From an uncultured Sphingomonas sp. (GTDB taxonomy: Bacteria > Pseudomonadota > Alphaproteobacteria > Sphingomonadales > Sphingomonadaceae), in NCBI GenBank assembly GCA_913777325.1, contig CAJYSA010000021.1, positions 1-64,000 on the forward strand: a stretch of 64,000 nucleotides of DNA, in the 5' to 3' direction. The notes beneath the pieces were generated by a model, which was given only the letters and a program-made list of their open reading frames with translations, was not told the origin of the DNA and did no database searches. How positions within the stretch are numbered: the stretch's first letter is position 1; every line of letters begins with the position of its first letter. The position numbers were made by a program, and so were the translations under genes. Below, in pieces: positions 34,337-43,690 of the stretch.

Positions 34337-35650
34337 ATGGGCTACGAACGCTATCCGCGCGGGACCGACCCGAAGGGTGACTATTACGGTCGCAGCGAAA
34401 CTCAGGATTATGGCCGCGATTACGGCTCGGGCCGCTACGGCAGCTATTCCAGCGCGCGCGATTACCAGTCCGCCGGCGCACTCGACCGCGACGACGATCG
34501 CAGCGGGCGTGATCCTTATGGCCAGCGCAGCGGCTACGGACGTGGCGACGAGGGCCAGCGCGGCAGCTATGGTCGCGACGACGGCCAGCGTTCCTATGGC
34601 CAGGGTTCGTACGGCCAGCGCGAGGGCTATGGCCGCCAGCAGGGCGGGTTCGGCGGCTATGGCCGCGACGACGACGATCGTGGTGTGCGCGGTCAGCGCG
34701 GCGACTATCGCGATCGGTACGCCGATCGTTCGGGCGGCGGCTATGGCCAGCGCTACGGCCAGTCGTCGAGCTATGGTCAGGGCAGCGACTATCACGGCAG
34801 CTACGGGTCCGATGGGCACCGCTTCAACGACGTCGGATCGCATCGCCACGATGACGACGACAATTATCGCGACCGCTCGATGGGGCGCCACCGCGATCGC
34901 GGCATGAACTATGGCCGTCAGCCGCAGGGCTATGACTATGAGGATCGCGGCTTCTTCGCCCGCGCCGGCGACGAAGTGCGTAGCTGGTTCGGCGACGAGG
35001 ATGCCGAGCGTCGTCGCGAGGCCGACAACCGCTACGACGAGCGCTACTACCAGCAGCAGGGCCGGCATGATCGCGATGGCGATTATCACCACTGGCGCTC
35101 CGGCCAGATCGCGGCGCTCGATCGCGACTATGACGAATATCGCCAGGAAAACCGCTCGCGGTTCGAGAATGAATTCTCGACCTTCCGCACCGAGCGGCAG
35201 ACGCAGCGTGCGTCGCTGGACAAGGTGCAGGAGCATTTCGAGGTCGTCGGATCGGACGGCAGCCATGTCGGCACCGTCGACAAGGTCCGCGGCGATCGCA
35301 TCATCCTGACCAAGAACGATGCGGACGCCGGCGGGCAGCATCACTCGATCCCGTCACGCTGGATCCGCTCGGTCGAGGACAAGAAGGTGACGCTGTCCAA
35401 GTCGGCGGACGAGGCCAAGCAGCACTGGCGCAACGAGGAGCAGAACCAGGCGATGTTCGGGTACGGCGATCGTGACCGGCAGCGCACGCAGGGCATGAGC
35501 GGTACGACCGGTTCGAGCTACGCCACCTCGGCATCGACGACCGGCACCGGCACCGGCACGAGCGCGTCGGCCACCACGGGTTCGGCGACCGGTGCGACGT
35601 CCGACCAGAAGGACACCAACCTGAACAGCAGCTTCTCCGGCACCTATTGA
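34337..35650 (+). CDS. Low-complexity SYGQ/GYG-rich protein with PRC-like (DUF2171) domain
   Basis: A 437-residue hydrophilic protein. Residues about 1-215 are a low-complexity segment of Tyr, Gly, Gln, Ser, Arg and Asp with repeats such as Gly-Ser-Tyr-Gly-Gln and Gly-Tyr-Gly-Arg. A short helical segment follows with Trp-Phe-Gly-Asp-Glu-Asp-Ala-Glu-Arg-Arg-Arg-Glu. The globular part (about 325-385) is a PRC-like/DUF2171 domain (Val-Val-Gly-Ser-Asp-Gly-Ser-His-Val-Gly-Thr-Val-Asp-Lys). A Thr/Ser/Gly-rich tail closes it. AGGAGA precedes the ATG. The PRC-like part is typical of stress proteins in this group. A GGAAC-N16-CTTT one base off the EcfG consensus lies at 34247-34271. It has its own terminator. 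Confidence 0.85.
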   Translation: MGYERYPRGTDPKGDYYGRSETQDYGRDYGSGRYGSYSSARDYQSAGALDRDDDRSGRDPYGQRSGYGRGDEGQRGSYGRDDGQRSYGQGSYGQREGYGRQQGGFGGYGRDDDDRGVRGQRGDYRDRYADRSGGGYGQRYGQSSSYGQGSDYHGSYGSDGHRFNDVGSHRHDDDDNYRDRSMGRHRDRGMNYGRQPQGYDYEDRGFFARAGDEVRSWFGDEDAERRREADNRYDERYYQQQGRHDRDGDYHHWRSGQIAALDRDYDEYRQENRSRFENEFSTFRTERQTQRASLDKVQEHFEVVGSDGSHVGTVDKVRGDRIILTKNDADAGGQHHSIPSRWIRSVEDKKVTLSKSADEAKQHWRNEEQNQAMFGYGDRDRQRTQGMSGTTGSSYATSASTTGTGTGTSASATTGSATGATSDQKDTNLNSSFSGTY

Positions 35651-35697
35651 GCCGAGCGAGCGGTCGCGGCCGATCGGTCGCGACGCTGAACGGAAGG

Positions 35698-35727
35698 AGC
35701 CCCGGGCCGCACGGTCCGGGGCTTTTT
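35698..35727 (+). terminator. Rho-independent terminator of the low-complexity protein gene
   Basis: An 11-bp stem (one G-T pair) from AGCCCCGG at 35698 to CCGGGGCT ending at 35723, GCAC loop, then TTTT. Confidence 0.93.
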
Positions 35728-35782
35728 CGTGCGCGGCGACGATGGTGGCATTTCGTCGCGAAAGGCCCCACATCGTATCGGC

Positions 35783-36553
35783 ATGATGTATCCCCGTCGC
35801 ACGCAATCGCAGATCGTCCGCGTCATCGACCTCGAAACCACCGGATCGGCCCCCCCGGCACATGCCGTGTGCGAGGTCGGCTGGCAGGACGTGGCGCTGG
35901 GCGCGGACGGGCGCTGGGAATTGCACGGGGAGGGGGGCAATATCCTGGTCAACCCCGGTCGCCCGATGCCGGCGATCACGCAGGCGATCCACCACATTCG
36001 CGACGAGGATGTCGCCGAGGCGCCATGGTGGCACGACGTCGCACGGCAGGTGCTGGACCCCTATCCGCGCCGCATCGCGCTGGCCGCCCATCGTGCCGCG
36101 TTCGAGGAGCAATTCTGCACCCCGGCGCTGACCCATGGCGCGGACTGGATCTGCACCTGGAAATGCGCGCTGCGGCTCTGGCCGGATTCGCCCAGCTATT
36201 CCAATCAGGTGCTGCGTTACTGGCGCAAGCCCGCCGGGCTGGACCACGAACGCGGACTGCCGGCGCATCGTGCCTTCCCGGATGCCTATGTGACCGCGCA
36301 TCATCTGCGCGACCAGTTGAACGAGGCGTCGGTGGGGCAGTTGATCGAATGGTCGCGCGAGCCGGGCCTGCTGCCGCGCGTTCGCTACGGCCCGGATCGC
36401 GGCAAGGAATGGCGCGAGATCGAGGAGGAAAGTCTGGTCAAGTTCCTGACCGATCGTGATCCCGACGTGCGCTTCACGGCGGAAACCGAGATGGCGCGGC
36501 GGCGTGGCGGCGGGCATGTCGGGCGGATGACCGCGCAGGAACTGCTGCTCTGA
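35783..36553 (+). CDS. ExoX-like DEDDh 3'-5' exonuclease
   Basis: A 256-residue protein with the DnaQ-like exonuclease fold. Exo I: Asp16 and Glu18 in Val-Ile-Asp-Leu-Glu-Thr-Thr-Gly; exo III: His-Arg-Ala-Phe-Pro-Asp-Ala-Tyr, with the general-base His. The segment Trp-Ile-Cys-Thr-Trp-Lys-Cys-Ala-Leu-Arg-Leu-Trp-Pro matches E. coli exonuclease X closely, and the C-terminal ExoX motif is present in part (Tyr-Gly-Pro-Asp-Arg-Gly-Lys). ExoX removes nucleotides from 3' ends in mismatch repair. Two adjacent ATGs (35783, 35786) are possible starts; no strong ribosome site is seen. Confidence 0.82.
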   Translation: MMYPRRTQSQIVRVIDLETTGSAPPAHAVCEVGWQDVALGADGRWELHGEGGNILVNPGRPMPAITQAIHHIRDEDVAEAPWWHDVARQVLDPYPRRIALAAHRAAFEEQFCTPALTHGADWICTWKCALRLWPDSPSYSNQVLRYWRKPAGLDHERGLPAHRAFPDAYVTAHHLRDQLNEASVGQLIEWSREPGLLPRVRYGPDRGKEWREIEEESLVKFLTDRDPDVRFTAETEMARRRGGGHVGRMTAQELLL

Positions 36554-36653
36554 CCCCCGTGCCGGGTCGCGGTGGAGCAATCGGCGAAATCTAGGTCAGT
36601 GTGGCGACAGGTTCGGCTGGCGCGAACCGATAGCAGGCGATAACGCAGGCGTA

Positions 36654-38162
36654 ATGGCCGACCAGCCCGCCGCCGCCCCGACCAATCGCACGCTCGCGCG
36701 GCGCATGACCGCGCTGATGGCGCTGGGCTTCCTCGCGCTCGTTCTGGTCGGCTATGCGGCGCTCCGCGTGATGCAGCGCAACGAGGTGCATACGCGGCTG
36801 GTGGGGCACACCTATCAGGTCGAGAATGCGGTGCTCAACGTGCGCCGCCTGATCGAGGAGAGCGAGGCGGCACGGCGCGGGTATCTGCTGTTGCCGCGAC
36901 GCACGATCTCGCTCGACAATTATCGGCAGGCGAACGGGATGCTGCCGACCGCCCTGACGCGGCTCGATCAACTGACGCGCGACAATCCCGCGCAGCGTCG
37001 CTTCAACCACGGCCTGCGCCTGCAGTTCGCCAGCCTGAGCGCGCGGCGCGATCGGTCGTTCGCACTTCTGGCACGCGGCGATCAGCGCGGGGCGCTGCTG
37101 GCGTTTTCGGACGATGCCGAAATTCGCGACATCGTGACCATCCGCAACGTGCTGGACCGGATGGCCGAGGTAGAGCGCCGTCTGCTCGATCGCCGGACGG
37201 CGGAGCTGCGTGCCAGCGAGCGGGCGTTCGTCGCGATCATCATCGCGGCCGGCATCGTGCTGGCGGTGGTGGCGGTGATCTCGCTGCTGACGATCATGTC
37301 CTATACCCGCGACCTGTCGCGTTCGGACGAGGCGTTGCGCGAGATGAACGCGGGGCTGGAGGGGATGGTCGCCACGCGGACCGAGGATCTGACCCGCGCC
37401 AATGAAGAGATCCAGCGTTTCGCCTATATCGTCAGCCACGATCTGCGCTCGCCGCTGGTGAACGTGATGGGCTTCACCGCCGAGCTGGAAGCGGCGGCGG
37501 GAGAGCTGCGCGCGCTGGTCGAGCGGGTCGACGCCGAGGCGCCCGCGGTGGCGACCGAGGCGGCGCGGCTGGCGGCGACCGAGGATCTGCCCGAGGCGAT
37601 CGGCTTCATCCGAGCATCGACGCAGAAGATGGACCGGCTGATCAATGCAATCCTGCAATTGTCACGACAGGGCCGCCGGTCGCTGACGCCCGAAAAGATC
37701 GACATGCCGCAACTGATCCGGCAGATCGGCGACACGCTGTCGCATCGCCTGACGGAAACCGACACCGTGCTGACGGTGGAGGGGCCGTTGCCGGTGGTGG
37801 TGAGCGACCGGCTGGCGCTGGACCAGATTTTCTCCAACCTGATCGAGAATGCGGTGAAATATCTGCGCCCCGGCGTGCCCGGGCGGATCGCCGTCAGCGG
37901 CCGGCAGGCGCGCGACCGCGTGTTCTACATGGTCCGCGACAATGGCCGCGGGATCGATCCGCGCGATCACCAGCGCGTGTTCGACCTGTTCCGCCGTTCC
38001 GGGCAGCAGGATCGTCCGGGCGAGGGGATCGGGCTGGCCACGGTCCGCGCGCTCGTCTTCCGGCTGGGCGGGACCATCGACGTCGCATCGGAACTTGGGC
38101 AGGGGGCGACCTTCACCATCTCGCTGCCGCTCGCCATCGCCAGACAGGACATCAATCCATGA
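36654..38162 (+). CDS. CHASE3-type membrane sensor histidine kinase
   Basis: A 502-residue kinase. Two transmembrane helices (about 19-38 and 191-216) frame a helical periplasmic region with the CHASE3 feature Glu-Ser-Glu-Ala-Ala-Arg-Arg-Gly-Tyr-Leu. The cytoplasmic part has a coiled linker, HisKA with His262 (Val-Ser-His-Asp-Leu-Arg-Ser-Pro-Leu), and an ATPase domain with Asn-Leu-Ile-Glu-Asn-Ala, Asp-Asn-Gly-Arg-Gly-Ile and Gly-Glu-Gly-Ile-Gly-Leu. It overlaps the next gene by four bases (ATGA), so it is co-translated with a response regulator. First gene of a three-gene signalling operon. Confidence 0.92.
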   Translation: MADQPAAAPTNRTLARRMTALMALGFLALVLVGYAALRVMQRNEVHTRLVGHTYQVENAVLNVRRLIEESEAARRGYLLLPRRTISLDNYRQANGMLPTALTRLDQLTRDNPAQRRFNHGLRLQFASLSARRDRSFALLARGDQRGALLAFSDDAEIRDIVTIRNVLDRMAEVERRLLDRRTAELRASERAFVAIIIAAGIVLAVVAVISLLTIMSYTRDLSRSDEALREMNAGLEGMVATRTEDLTRANEEIQRFAYIVSHDLRSPLVNVMGFTAELEAAAGELRALVERVDAEAPAVATEAARLAATEDLPEAIGFIRASTQKMDRLINAILQLSRQGRRSLTPEKIDMPQLIRQIGDTLSHRLTETDTVLTVEGPLPVVVSDRLALDQIFSNLIENAVKYLRPGVPGRIAVSGRQARDRVFYMVRDNGRGIDPRDHQRVFDLFRRSGQQDRPGEGIGLATVRALVFRLGGTIDVASELGQGATFTISLPLAIARQDINP

Positions 38163-38608
38163 ACGCGCCACAATCCGTGAACATCGTGATGATCGAGGAT
38201 GACGAAGGTCATGCGCGATTGATCGAGAAGAACATCCGCCGCGCCGGGATCATGAACCCGATCCGTCATTTCACCGACGGCACCAGCGCGCTGGACTATA
38301 TCTTCCACGACAGCAGCGGCCCGCAATTGAACGGCCCCGCGCTGGTGCTGCTCGACCTGAACCTGCCCGATATGAGCGGCACCGACATCCTGGCCAAGAT
38401 CAAGACCAGCGACGGCCCGGTGAAGCGCACCCCCGTGGTGGTGCTGACCACCACCGACGACAGCCGCGAAATCCAGCGCTGCTACGATCTGGGCGCCAAC
38501 GTCTACATCACCAAGCCGGTGAACTACGAGAGCTTTGCGCAGGCGATCCGTCAGCTCGGATTGTTCCTGTCGGTGATCCAGGTGCCCGACCTGGGCGACG
38601 CGCACTGA
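38159..38608 (+). CDS. Single-domain response regulator (Rcp1-like)
   Basis: A 149-residue receiver without output domain. Phospho-acceptor Asp66 is in Val-Leu-Leu-Asp-Leu-Asn-Leu-Pro, the acidic pair is in Ile-Glu-Asp-Asp, and the Lys is in Thr-Lys-Pro-Val-Asn. This Rcp1-type form with a long loop before the acceptor often partners kinases in phosphorelays. It starts within the stop of the kinase gene (ATGA) and ends two bases before the next gene. Confidence 0.92.
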   Translation: MNAPQSVNIVMIEDDEGHARLIEKNIRRAGIMNPIRHFTDGTSALDYIFHDSSGPQLNGPALVLLDLNLPDMSGTDILAKIKTSDGPVKRTPVVVLTTTDDSREIQRCYDLGANVYITKPVNYESFAQAIRQLGLFLSVIQVPDLGDAH

Positions 38609-38610
38609 CG

Positions 38611-39639
38611 ATGGAGCGGCCGCGCATCCTCTATATCGACGATGACGCGGGCATCCGGCGGCTGGTGACGCGCGCGCTGGAACGGCGCGGTTATAGCGTG
38701 ACGGTCGCGGACGGCGGCGAGGCGGGGGTGGCCGCCGCGGTCGCCGGATCGTTCGACGTGGTGGCGGTCGACCATTATATGCCCGGCATCGACGGGCTGG
38801 AGACGATGGCGCGGCTGGCGGTGATGCCCGATGCGCCGCCGATGGTCTATGTCAGTGGATCCGAGGAGACGCAGATCGCGCTGGCCGCGCTGCGCGGTGG
38901 CGCGGCGGACTATATCGTGAAGACGGCCGCCGACGATTTCTTCGACCTGCTCGATGCGACGTTCCGCCAGGTGATCGAACGCAGCGAGCTGGCGCGCCAG
39001 AAGGCACGCGCCGAGGACGATCTGCGCGCCAGCAACGCGCGGCTGGAAGCCCTGCTGGCTGAGGTGAACCACCGCGTCGCCAACTCGCTGCAACTGGTAT
39101 CCGCGATGGTGCGGATGCAGTCGAGCGCGCTGACCGACGAGGCGGCGCGCGCTGCGCTGGAGGATACGCAGGCGCGGATCAGCGCGATCGCGCAGGTCCA
39201 CCGCCGGCTCTACACCGGTGACGACGTCGAGAGCGTCGACATGCTGGACTATCTGACGCAGTTGATCGACGAGCTGACGCAGACCTGGTCGACCGCGGAT
39301 TGCCCGCGCGCGCTGGTGCTGACCGCCGATCCACTGCGATTGCCGACCGACCGTGCGGTGTCGCTGGGCGTGATCGTCACCGAGTTGGTCAGCAACGCGT
39401 GCAAATATGCCTATCCGGGGCGCGCGGGCGAGGTGCGGGTGCGGCTGTCGCGCGATGGCGACGCACGGTTCCGGCTGACGGTGGAGGACGACGGAATCGG
39501 GATCGGCGATGCCGCGCCCAAGGGCACCGGCGTCGGCACGCGCCTGATCCGCGCCATGGCGCAAAGCCTCGATTCGATCGTCGAATACGATCAGACGCAT
39601 ACCGGCACGCGCGCGATCGTCGCCGCGGCAATGGGGTAG
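38611..39639 (+). CDS. Receiver-HisKA_2 hybrid kinase
   Basis: A 342-residue protein. An N-terminal receiver (acceptor Asp54 in Val-Asp-His-Tyr-Met-Pro-Gly) is joined by a coiled linker to a HisKA_2-type kinase. The phospho-acceptor His154 is in [10 protein letters not shown], followed by the ATPase domain with Thr-Glu-Leu-Val-Ser-Asn-Ala and Asp-Asp-Gly-Ile-Gly-Ile. No membrane segment. The receiver may accept phosphate from the upstream kinase or regulator and control this kinase in turn, like the EcfG-control kinases of alphaproteobacteria, but the target is not encoded here. Confidence 0.9.
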   Translation: MERPRILYIDDDAGIRRLVTRALERRGYSVTVADGGEAGVAAAVAGSFDVVAVDHYMPGIDGLETMARLAVMPDAPPMVYVSGSEETQIALAALRGGAADYIVKTAADDFFDLLDATFRQVIERSELARQKARAEDDLRASNARLEALLAEVNHRVANSLQLVSAMVRMQSSALTDEAARAALEDTQARISAIAQVHRRLYTGDDVESVDMLDYLTQLIDELTQTWSTADCPRALVLTADPLRLPTDRAVSLGVIVTELVSNACKYAYPGRAGEVRVRLSRDGDARFRLTVEDDGIGIGDAAPKGTGVGTRLIRAMAQSLDSIVEYDQTHTGTRAIVAAAMG

Positions 39640-39710
39640 CCAAGCCCTACCCGACAGAGCCGGTGGCGACGTGCCCGTCAATGCGGCGGACGTGGGGTCG
39701 AACCGTGGTC

Positions 39711-39785
39711 GTCATTGCGAGCGCAGCGAGGCAATCCAGGGCGTCGTGGTCCGGCTCTGGATTGCTTCGCTGCGCTCGCAATGAC
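39711..39785. repeat. Palindromic dispersed repeat
   Basis: Two 29-base arms (39711-39739 and 39757-39785) that pair with one mismatch around a 17-base spacer; the left arm begins GTCATTGCGAGCGCAGCGAG. This is a repetitive extragenic element of a type spread through proteobacterial genomes. It lies between the signalling operon and metH, both of which end here, and could act as a transcription barrier. Confidence 0.75.
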
Positions 39786-39838
39786 GAAAGGTGGGTTGTC
39801 GTGCTCGCCCCCTCACGGTCACTGCCTCGGCGTGACGA

Positions 39839-42511
39839 TCAATCGAGGTTGGGGCGGAGCAGACGCGTGGCCCGCTCGCGATCGACGCCCAGTCGCTGGG
39901 CATAATCGGCAAGCTGGTCCTCGCCGATCCGCGCCACGCCGAAATATTCGGCCTGCGCGTGGCCGAAGTAGAAGCCGCTGACCGCCGCCGTCGGCAGCAT
40001 CGCGAAGCTCTCGGTCAGTTCCAGCCCGACGTTCTTCTCCGCGTCCAGCATTTCGAACAGCCGCACCTTCAGCGAATGCTCCGGGCAGGCGGGATAGCCG
40101 GGCGCGGGGCGGATGCCGCGATATTGCTCGCGGATCAGCGCCTCGTTGGTCAGTTGCTCGTCCGGCGCATAGCCCCACAATTCTTGCCGGACATGCGCGT
40201 GGAGCGCCTCCGCGAACGCCTCGGCGAGGCGATCCGCCAGCGCCTTGAGCAGAATGTCGTTATAATCGTCGTTGTCGGCCTTGTAGCGCGCCAGATGCGC
40301 GTCGATGCCGTGGATGCCGACCGCGAAGCCGCCGATCCAGTCGCCCGCCGGATCGATGAAGTCGGCGAGGCACATGTTGGCGCGCCCCTCGCGCTTCGCG
40401 ATCTGTTGCCGCAGGAACGGCAGCCGCGTGGAGTGCTCGTTGCGGCGGTCGAGATCGGGGAGGTTGAACCCCTCCGGCACGCTGCCGCCGTCGGGCGAGC
40501 GGCGGTCGACGGAGTGGCGGTCGTACACCCACACATCATCGTCGTGGCGGTGGCACGGCCATAGCCCGGCGACGCCGCGCGCGGTCAGCCACTTCTCGGC
40601 GACGATCCGGTCGAGCATCGCCTGCGCATCGGCATAGAGCGACGACGCGCTTTCGCCGACCACTTCGTCGGTCAGGATCGCGGGGAAGTTGCCCGCCAGC
40701 TCCCAGGCGCGGAAGAACGGCGTCCAGTCGATATACTGGCGCAGGTCGGCGAGATCCCAGTCGTCGAAGACGTGGACGCCGGGCTGCTTCACCGGCGGCG
40801 CCTTCAGCGTCATGTCGGCGGCGAAGCCACGCTTGCGTGCCTCGTCGAGCGGCAGGAGGTTGTTCTGCCCCTTGCCCTCGCGCGCGTCGCGCACGGCCTG
40901 GTAATCCTTGGCGACCCCGGCGACATAATCGTCGCGGATCGTATCGGAGACGAGCGTCGTGGCCACGCCGACCGCGCGGCTGGCGTCGAGGACGTGGACG
41001 ACCGGGCCAGTGTAAGCGGGCGCGATGCGCAGCGCGGTGTGGACCTTGGAGGTGGTCGCGCCACCGATCAGCAACGGCATCTGCATCTGCGCGCGCTGCA
41101 TTTCCTCGGCGACGGTCACCATCTCGTCGAGCGAGGGGGTGATGAGGCCCGACAGGCCGATCATGTCGGCGTCATTCTCGTTCGCCGCCTCCAGGATCCT
41201 CGACCACGGCACCATGACGCCTAGGTCGATCACCTCGAAGCCGTTGCACTGGAGCACGACGCCGACGATGTTTTTGCCGATATCGTGGACGTCGCCCTTC
41301 ACGGTCGCCATCACGACCTTGCCCTTGCCCTTCGCGCCCGGCTCCTTCGCGGCCTCGATGAACGGCATGAGGTGCGCGACCGCCTTCTTCATCACGCGCG
41401 CGGACTTCACGACCTGCGGCAGGAACATCTTGCCCGAGCCGAACAGGTCGCCGACGACGTTCATGCCGTCCATCAACGGCCCCTCGATCACCTCGATCGG
41501 GCGCGCGAACATCTGGCGGCATTCCTCGGTATCCTCGACGACATGCGCGTCGATGCCCTTCACCAGCGCATATTCGAGCCGCTTCGTCACCTCCAGCGAG
41601 CGCCATTCGGCGGCCTGCTTCTCCGCCGCCGCATCGGTGCCGCGGAACTTCTCGGCCAGCGCGACCAGTCGGTCGCCCGCCTCCGGATCGCGGTTGAGGA
41701 TGACGTCCTCGCACGCCTGACGCAGATCGGGCGCGATCTGGTCGTACACATCGAGCTGACCGGCGTTGACGATCGCCATGTCCATCCCCGCCGGGATGGC
41801 ATAATAGAGGAACACCGAGTGCATCGCGCGGCGCACCGGCTCATTACCACGGAAGCTGAACGACAGGTTCGACAAGCCGCCCGAGATATGGACGTGCGGG
41901 CAGCGCGCCTTGATCTCGCGACACGCCTCGATGAAGTCGACGCCGTAATTGTTGTGTTCCTCGATCCCGGTCGCGACCGCGAACACATTGGGGTCAAAGA
42001 TGATGTCCTCGGGCGGGAAGCCGATGCCGGTCAGCAGCTTGTAGGCGCGTTCGCAGATCTCGACCTTGCGCGCCTGGGTATCGGCCTGACCGACCTCGTC
42101 GAAGGCCATGACGACCACCGCCGCGCCATAGTTCATGCACTTGCGCGCGTGAGCGAGGAATTGCTCCTCGCCCTCCTTCATGCTGATCGAATTGACGATC
42201 GGCTTGCCCGATACGCACTTCAACCCCGCCTCGATCACGTCCCACTTGGACGAGTCGATCATGATCGGCACGCGCGCGATATCCGGCTCGGCGGCGATCA
42301 GCTTCAGGAAGGTCATCATGGCGTGGTGCGCGTCGAGCAGCCCCTCGTCCATGTTGACGTCGACCACCTGCGCGCCATTCTCCACCTGCTGACGCGCGAC
42401 CTCGACCGCGCGGGTGTAGTCGCCGGCGAGGATCATCTTCTTGAACGCCGCCGAGCCGGTGACGTTCGTGCGCTCGCCGATGTTGACGAACTGGGTGGAG
42501 GTGCTGGTCAT
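39839..42511 (-). CDS. metH: Cobalamin-dependent methionine synthase, C-terminal part (pterin, B12 and activation domains)
   Basis: An 890-residue protein that is the second part of a split MetH. Order: pterin-binding methyltetrahydrofolate domain (about 5-290), cap and B12 domain with cobalt-ligand His409 in Asp-Val-His-Asp-Ile-Gly-Lys-Asn, then the S-adenosylmethionine activation domain (about 560-890) with Pro-Gly-Tyr-Pro-Ala-Cys-Pro-Glu-His. It moves the methyl group from methyltetrahydrofolate through cobalamin to homocysteine, which is bound by the product of the next gene upstream. Start at 42511. The homocysteine-binding half is encoded separately, 132 bp upstream, with a repeat between. 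Confidence 0.95.
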   Translation of the reverse strand: MTSTSTQFVNIGERTNVTGSAAFKKMILAGDYTRAVEVARQQVENGAQVVDVNMDEGLLDAHHAMMTFLKLIAAEPDIARVPIMIDSSKWDVIEAGLKCVSGKPIVNSISMKEGEEQFLAHARKCMNYGAAVVVMAFDEVGQADTQARKVEICERAYKLLTGIGFPPEDIIFDPNVFAVATGIEEHNNYGVDFIEACREIKARCPHVHISGGLSNLSFSFRGNEPVRRAMHSVFLYYAIPAGMDMAIVNAGQLDVYDQIAPDLRQACEDVILNRDPEAGDRLVALAEKFRGTDAAAEKQAAEWRSLEVTKRLEYALVKGIDAHVVEDTEECRQMFARPIEVIEGPLMDGMNVVGDLFGSGKMFLPQVVKSARVMKKAVAHLMPFIEAAKEPGAKGKGKVVMATVKGDVHDIGKNIVGVVLQCNGFEVIDLGVMVPWSRILEAANENDADMIGLSGLITPSLDEMVTVAEEMQRAQMQMPLLIGGATTSKVHTALRIAPAYTGPVVHVLDASRAVGVATTLVSDTIRDDYVAGVAKDYQAVRDAREGKGQNNLLPLDEARKRGFAADMTLKAPPVKQPGVHVFDDWDLADLRQYIDWTPFFRAWELAGNFPAILTDEVVGESASSLYADAQAMLDRIVAEKWLTARGVAGLWPCHRHDDDVWVYDRHSVDRRSPDGGSVPEGFNLPDLDRRNEHSTRLPFLRQQIAKREGRANMCLADFIDPAGDWIGGFAVGIHGIDAHLARYKADNDDYNDILLKALADRLAEAFAEALHAHVRQELWGYAPDEQLTNEALIREQYRGIRPAPGYPACPEHSLKVRLFEMLDAEKNVGLELTESFAMLPTAAVSGFYFGHAQAEYFGVARIGEDQLADYAQRLGVDRERATRLLRPNLD

Positions 42512-42527
42512 GGTCTTCTTCGTGTAG

Positions 42528-42632
42528 CCCTCTCCCCTCCGGGGAGAGGGTTGGGTGAGGGGTAGGTGTCTCACGGAGAGCAGCACTGCTTGGCGGCCCC
42601 TCTCCCAACCCTCTCCCCCGCAGGGGAGAGGG
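42528..42632. repeat. Paired palindromic repeat between the metH halves
   Basis: Two hairpins in opposite orientation. CCCTCTCCCC (42528-42537) pairs with GGGGAGAGGG (42541-42550); a second copy has CCCTCTCCCC at 42609-42618 and GGGGAGAGGG at 42623-42632. The outer halves also pair with each other (GAGAGGGTTGGG with CCCAACCCTCTC). The unit fills nearly all of the gap between the two metH genes and touches the metH-C leader. Confidence 0.8.
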
Positions 42633-42643
42633 CTAAGGGTAGC

Positions 42644-43690
42644 TCACGCCGCCATCGTGAACGGCTCCAGCCCGGCGAGCCGCGTGCGCACCGCCGGCAC
42701 CGCGACCTTGCGCGGCTCCAGCCCGCGCACGTGGTCGGCGATCGCCTTGATATGCGCCGGGGTCGAGCCGCAGCAGCCGCCGAGCACATTGACTTGCCCC
42801 GCGAACGCCCATTCGCCGACCAGCCCGGCGGTCGTGGCCGGCGCCTCGTCATAGGCGCCCAGTTCGTTGGGCAGGCCGGCGTTGGGATAGACCATGATGA
42901 GCGTGTCGCAGAGCTCGCTCAGCGTCTTGACGTGCGGGCGGAGCTGCTCCGCGCCGAACGAGCAGTTCAGCCCGATCGTCAGCGGCTTGGCATGGCGCAC
43001 CGCGTGCCAGAACGCCTCCACGGTATGGCCCGACAGGTTCCGCCCCGACAGGTCGGTCAGCGTCATCGACAGCATGATCGGCAGGTCGCGACCCAGCGCC
43101 TCGCCCGCCTCGATCGCGGCCATGATCCCGGCCTTGGCATTCAGCGTGTCGAACACCGTCTCGATCAGCACGAAGTCCGCGCCGCCTTCGACCAAGGCAT
43201 CGATCTGCTCGCGGTAGACGTCCTTCAGGTAATCGAAGTCGATCTCGCGATAGCCGGGATCATTAACGTCCGGGCTCAGCGATAGCGTCTTGTTGGTCGG
43301 GCCGATCGCGCCCGCGACGAAGCGCGGACGGCCATCCTTCGCCTGATATTCGTCGGCGATGCGGCGCGCGAGCTTCGCGCTCTCGACGTTGATCTCGCGC
43401 ACCAGCCCTTCGGCGCCGTAATCGGCCTGGCTGATGCGGTTGGCGGAGAAGGTGTTGGTCTCGGCGATGTCGGCGCCGGCCTCGAAATAGGCGCGATGGA
43501 TCGCCTCGGGCACCTCGGGCTTGGTCAGCGCGAGGATGTCGTTGTTGCCCTTCTGATCGTGGCCGAGCGTCAGCGGGCCGGCGTAATCGGCCTCCGACAG
43601 CTTCCAGTTCTGGATCTCGGTCCCGAAGGCGCCATCGGTGATGAGGATGCGCTTGGCCGCCTCGGCGTTGAAGATCGCCCGAATGCTCAT
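42644..43690 (-). CDS. metH: Cobalamin-dependent methionine synthase, N-terminal homocysteine-binding part
   Basis: A 348-residue homocysteine S-methyltransferase domain. Zinc ligands are Cys243 (Gly-Leu-Asn-Cys-Ser-Phe-Gly) and Cys306-Cys307 (Leu-Gly-Gly-Cys-Cys-Gly-Ser). N-terminal Thr-Asp-Gly-Ala-Phe-Gly-Thr-Glu is the family start. It equals the first quarter of E. coli MetH and works with the C-terminal part encoded downstream. Its ATG overlaps the metF stop (ATGA). Confidence 0.95.
   Translation of the reverse strand: MSIRAIFNAEAAKRILITDGAFGTEIQNWKLSEADYAGPLTLGHDQKGNNDILALTKPEVPEAIHRAYFEAGADIAETNTFSANRISQADYGAEGLVREINVESAKLARRIADEYQAKDGRPRFVAGAIGPTNKTLSLSPDVNDPGYREIDFDYLKDVYREQIDALVEGGADFVLIETVFDTLNAKAGIMAAIEAGEALGRDLPIMLSMTLTDLSGRNLSGHTVEAFWHAVRHAKPLTIGLNCSFGAEQLRPHVKTLSELCDTLIMVYPNAGLPNELGAYDEAPATTAGLVGEWAFAGQVNVLGGCCGSTPAHIKAIADHVRGLEPRKVAVPAVRTRLAGLEPFTMAA

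Noticed and set aside
34132..34338. A 68-codon minus-strand frame before the low-complexity protein
   Set aside because: It covers the promoter and leader of the plus-strand gene, has no ribosome site and no recognisable sequence.
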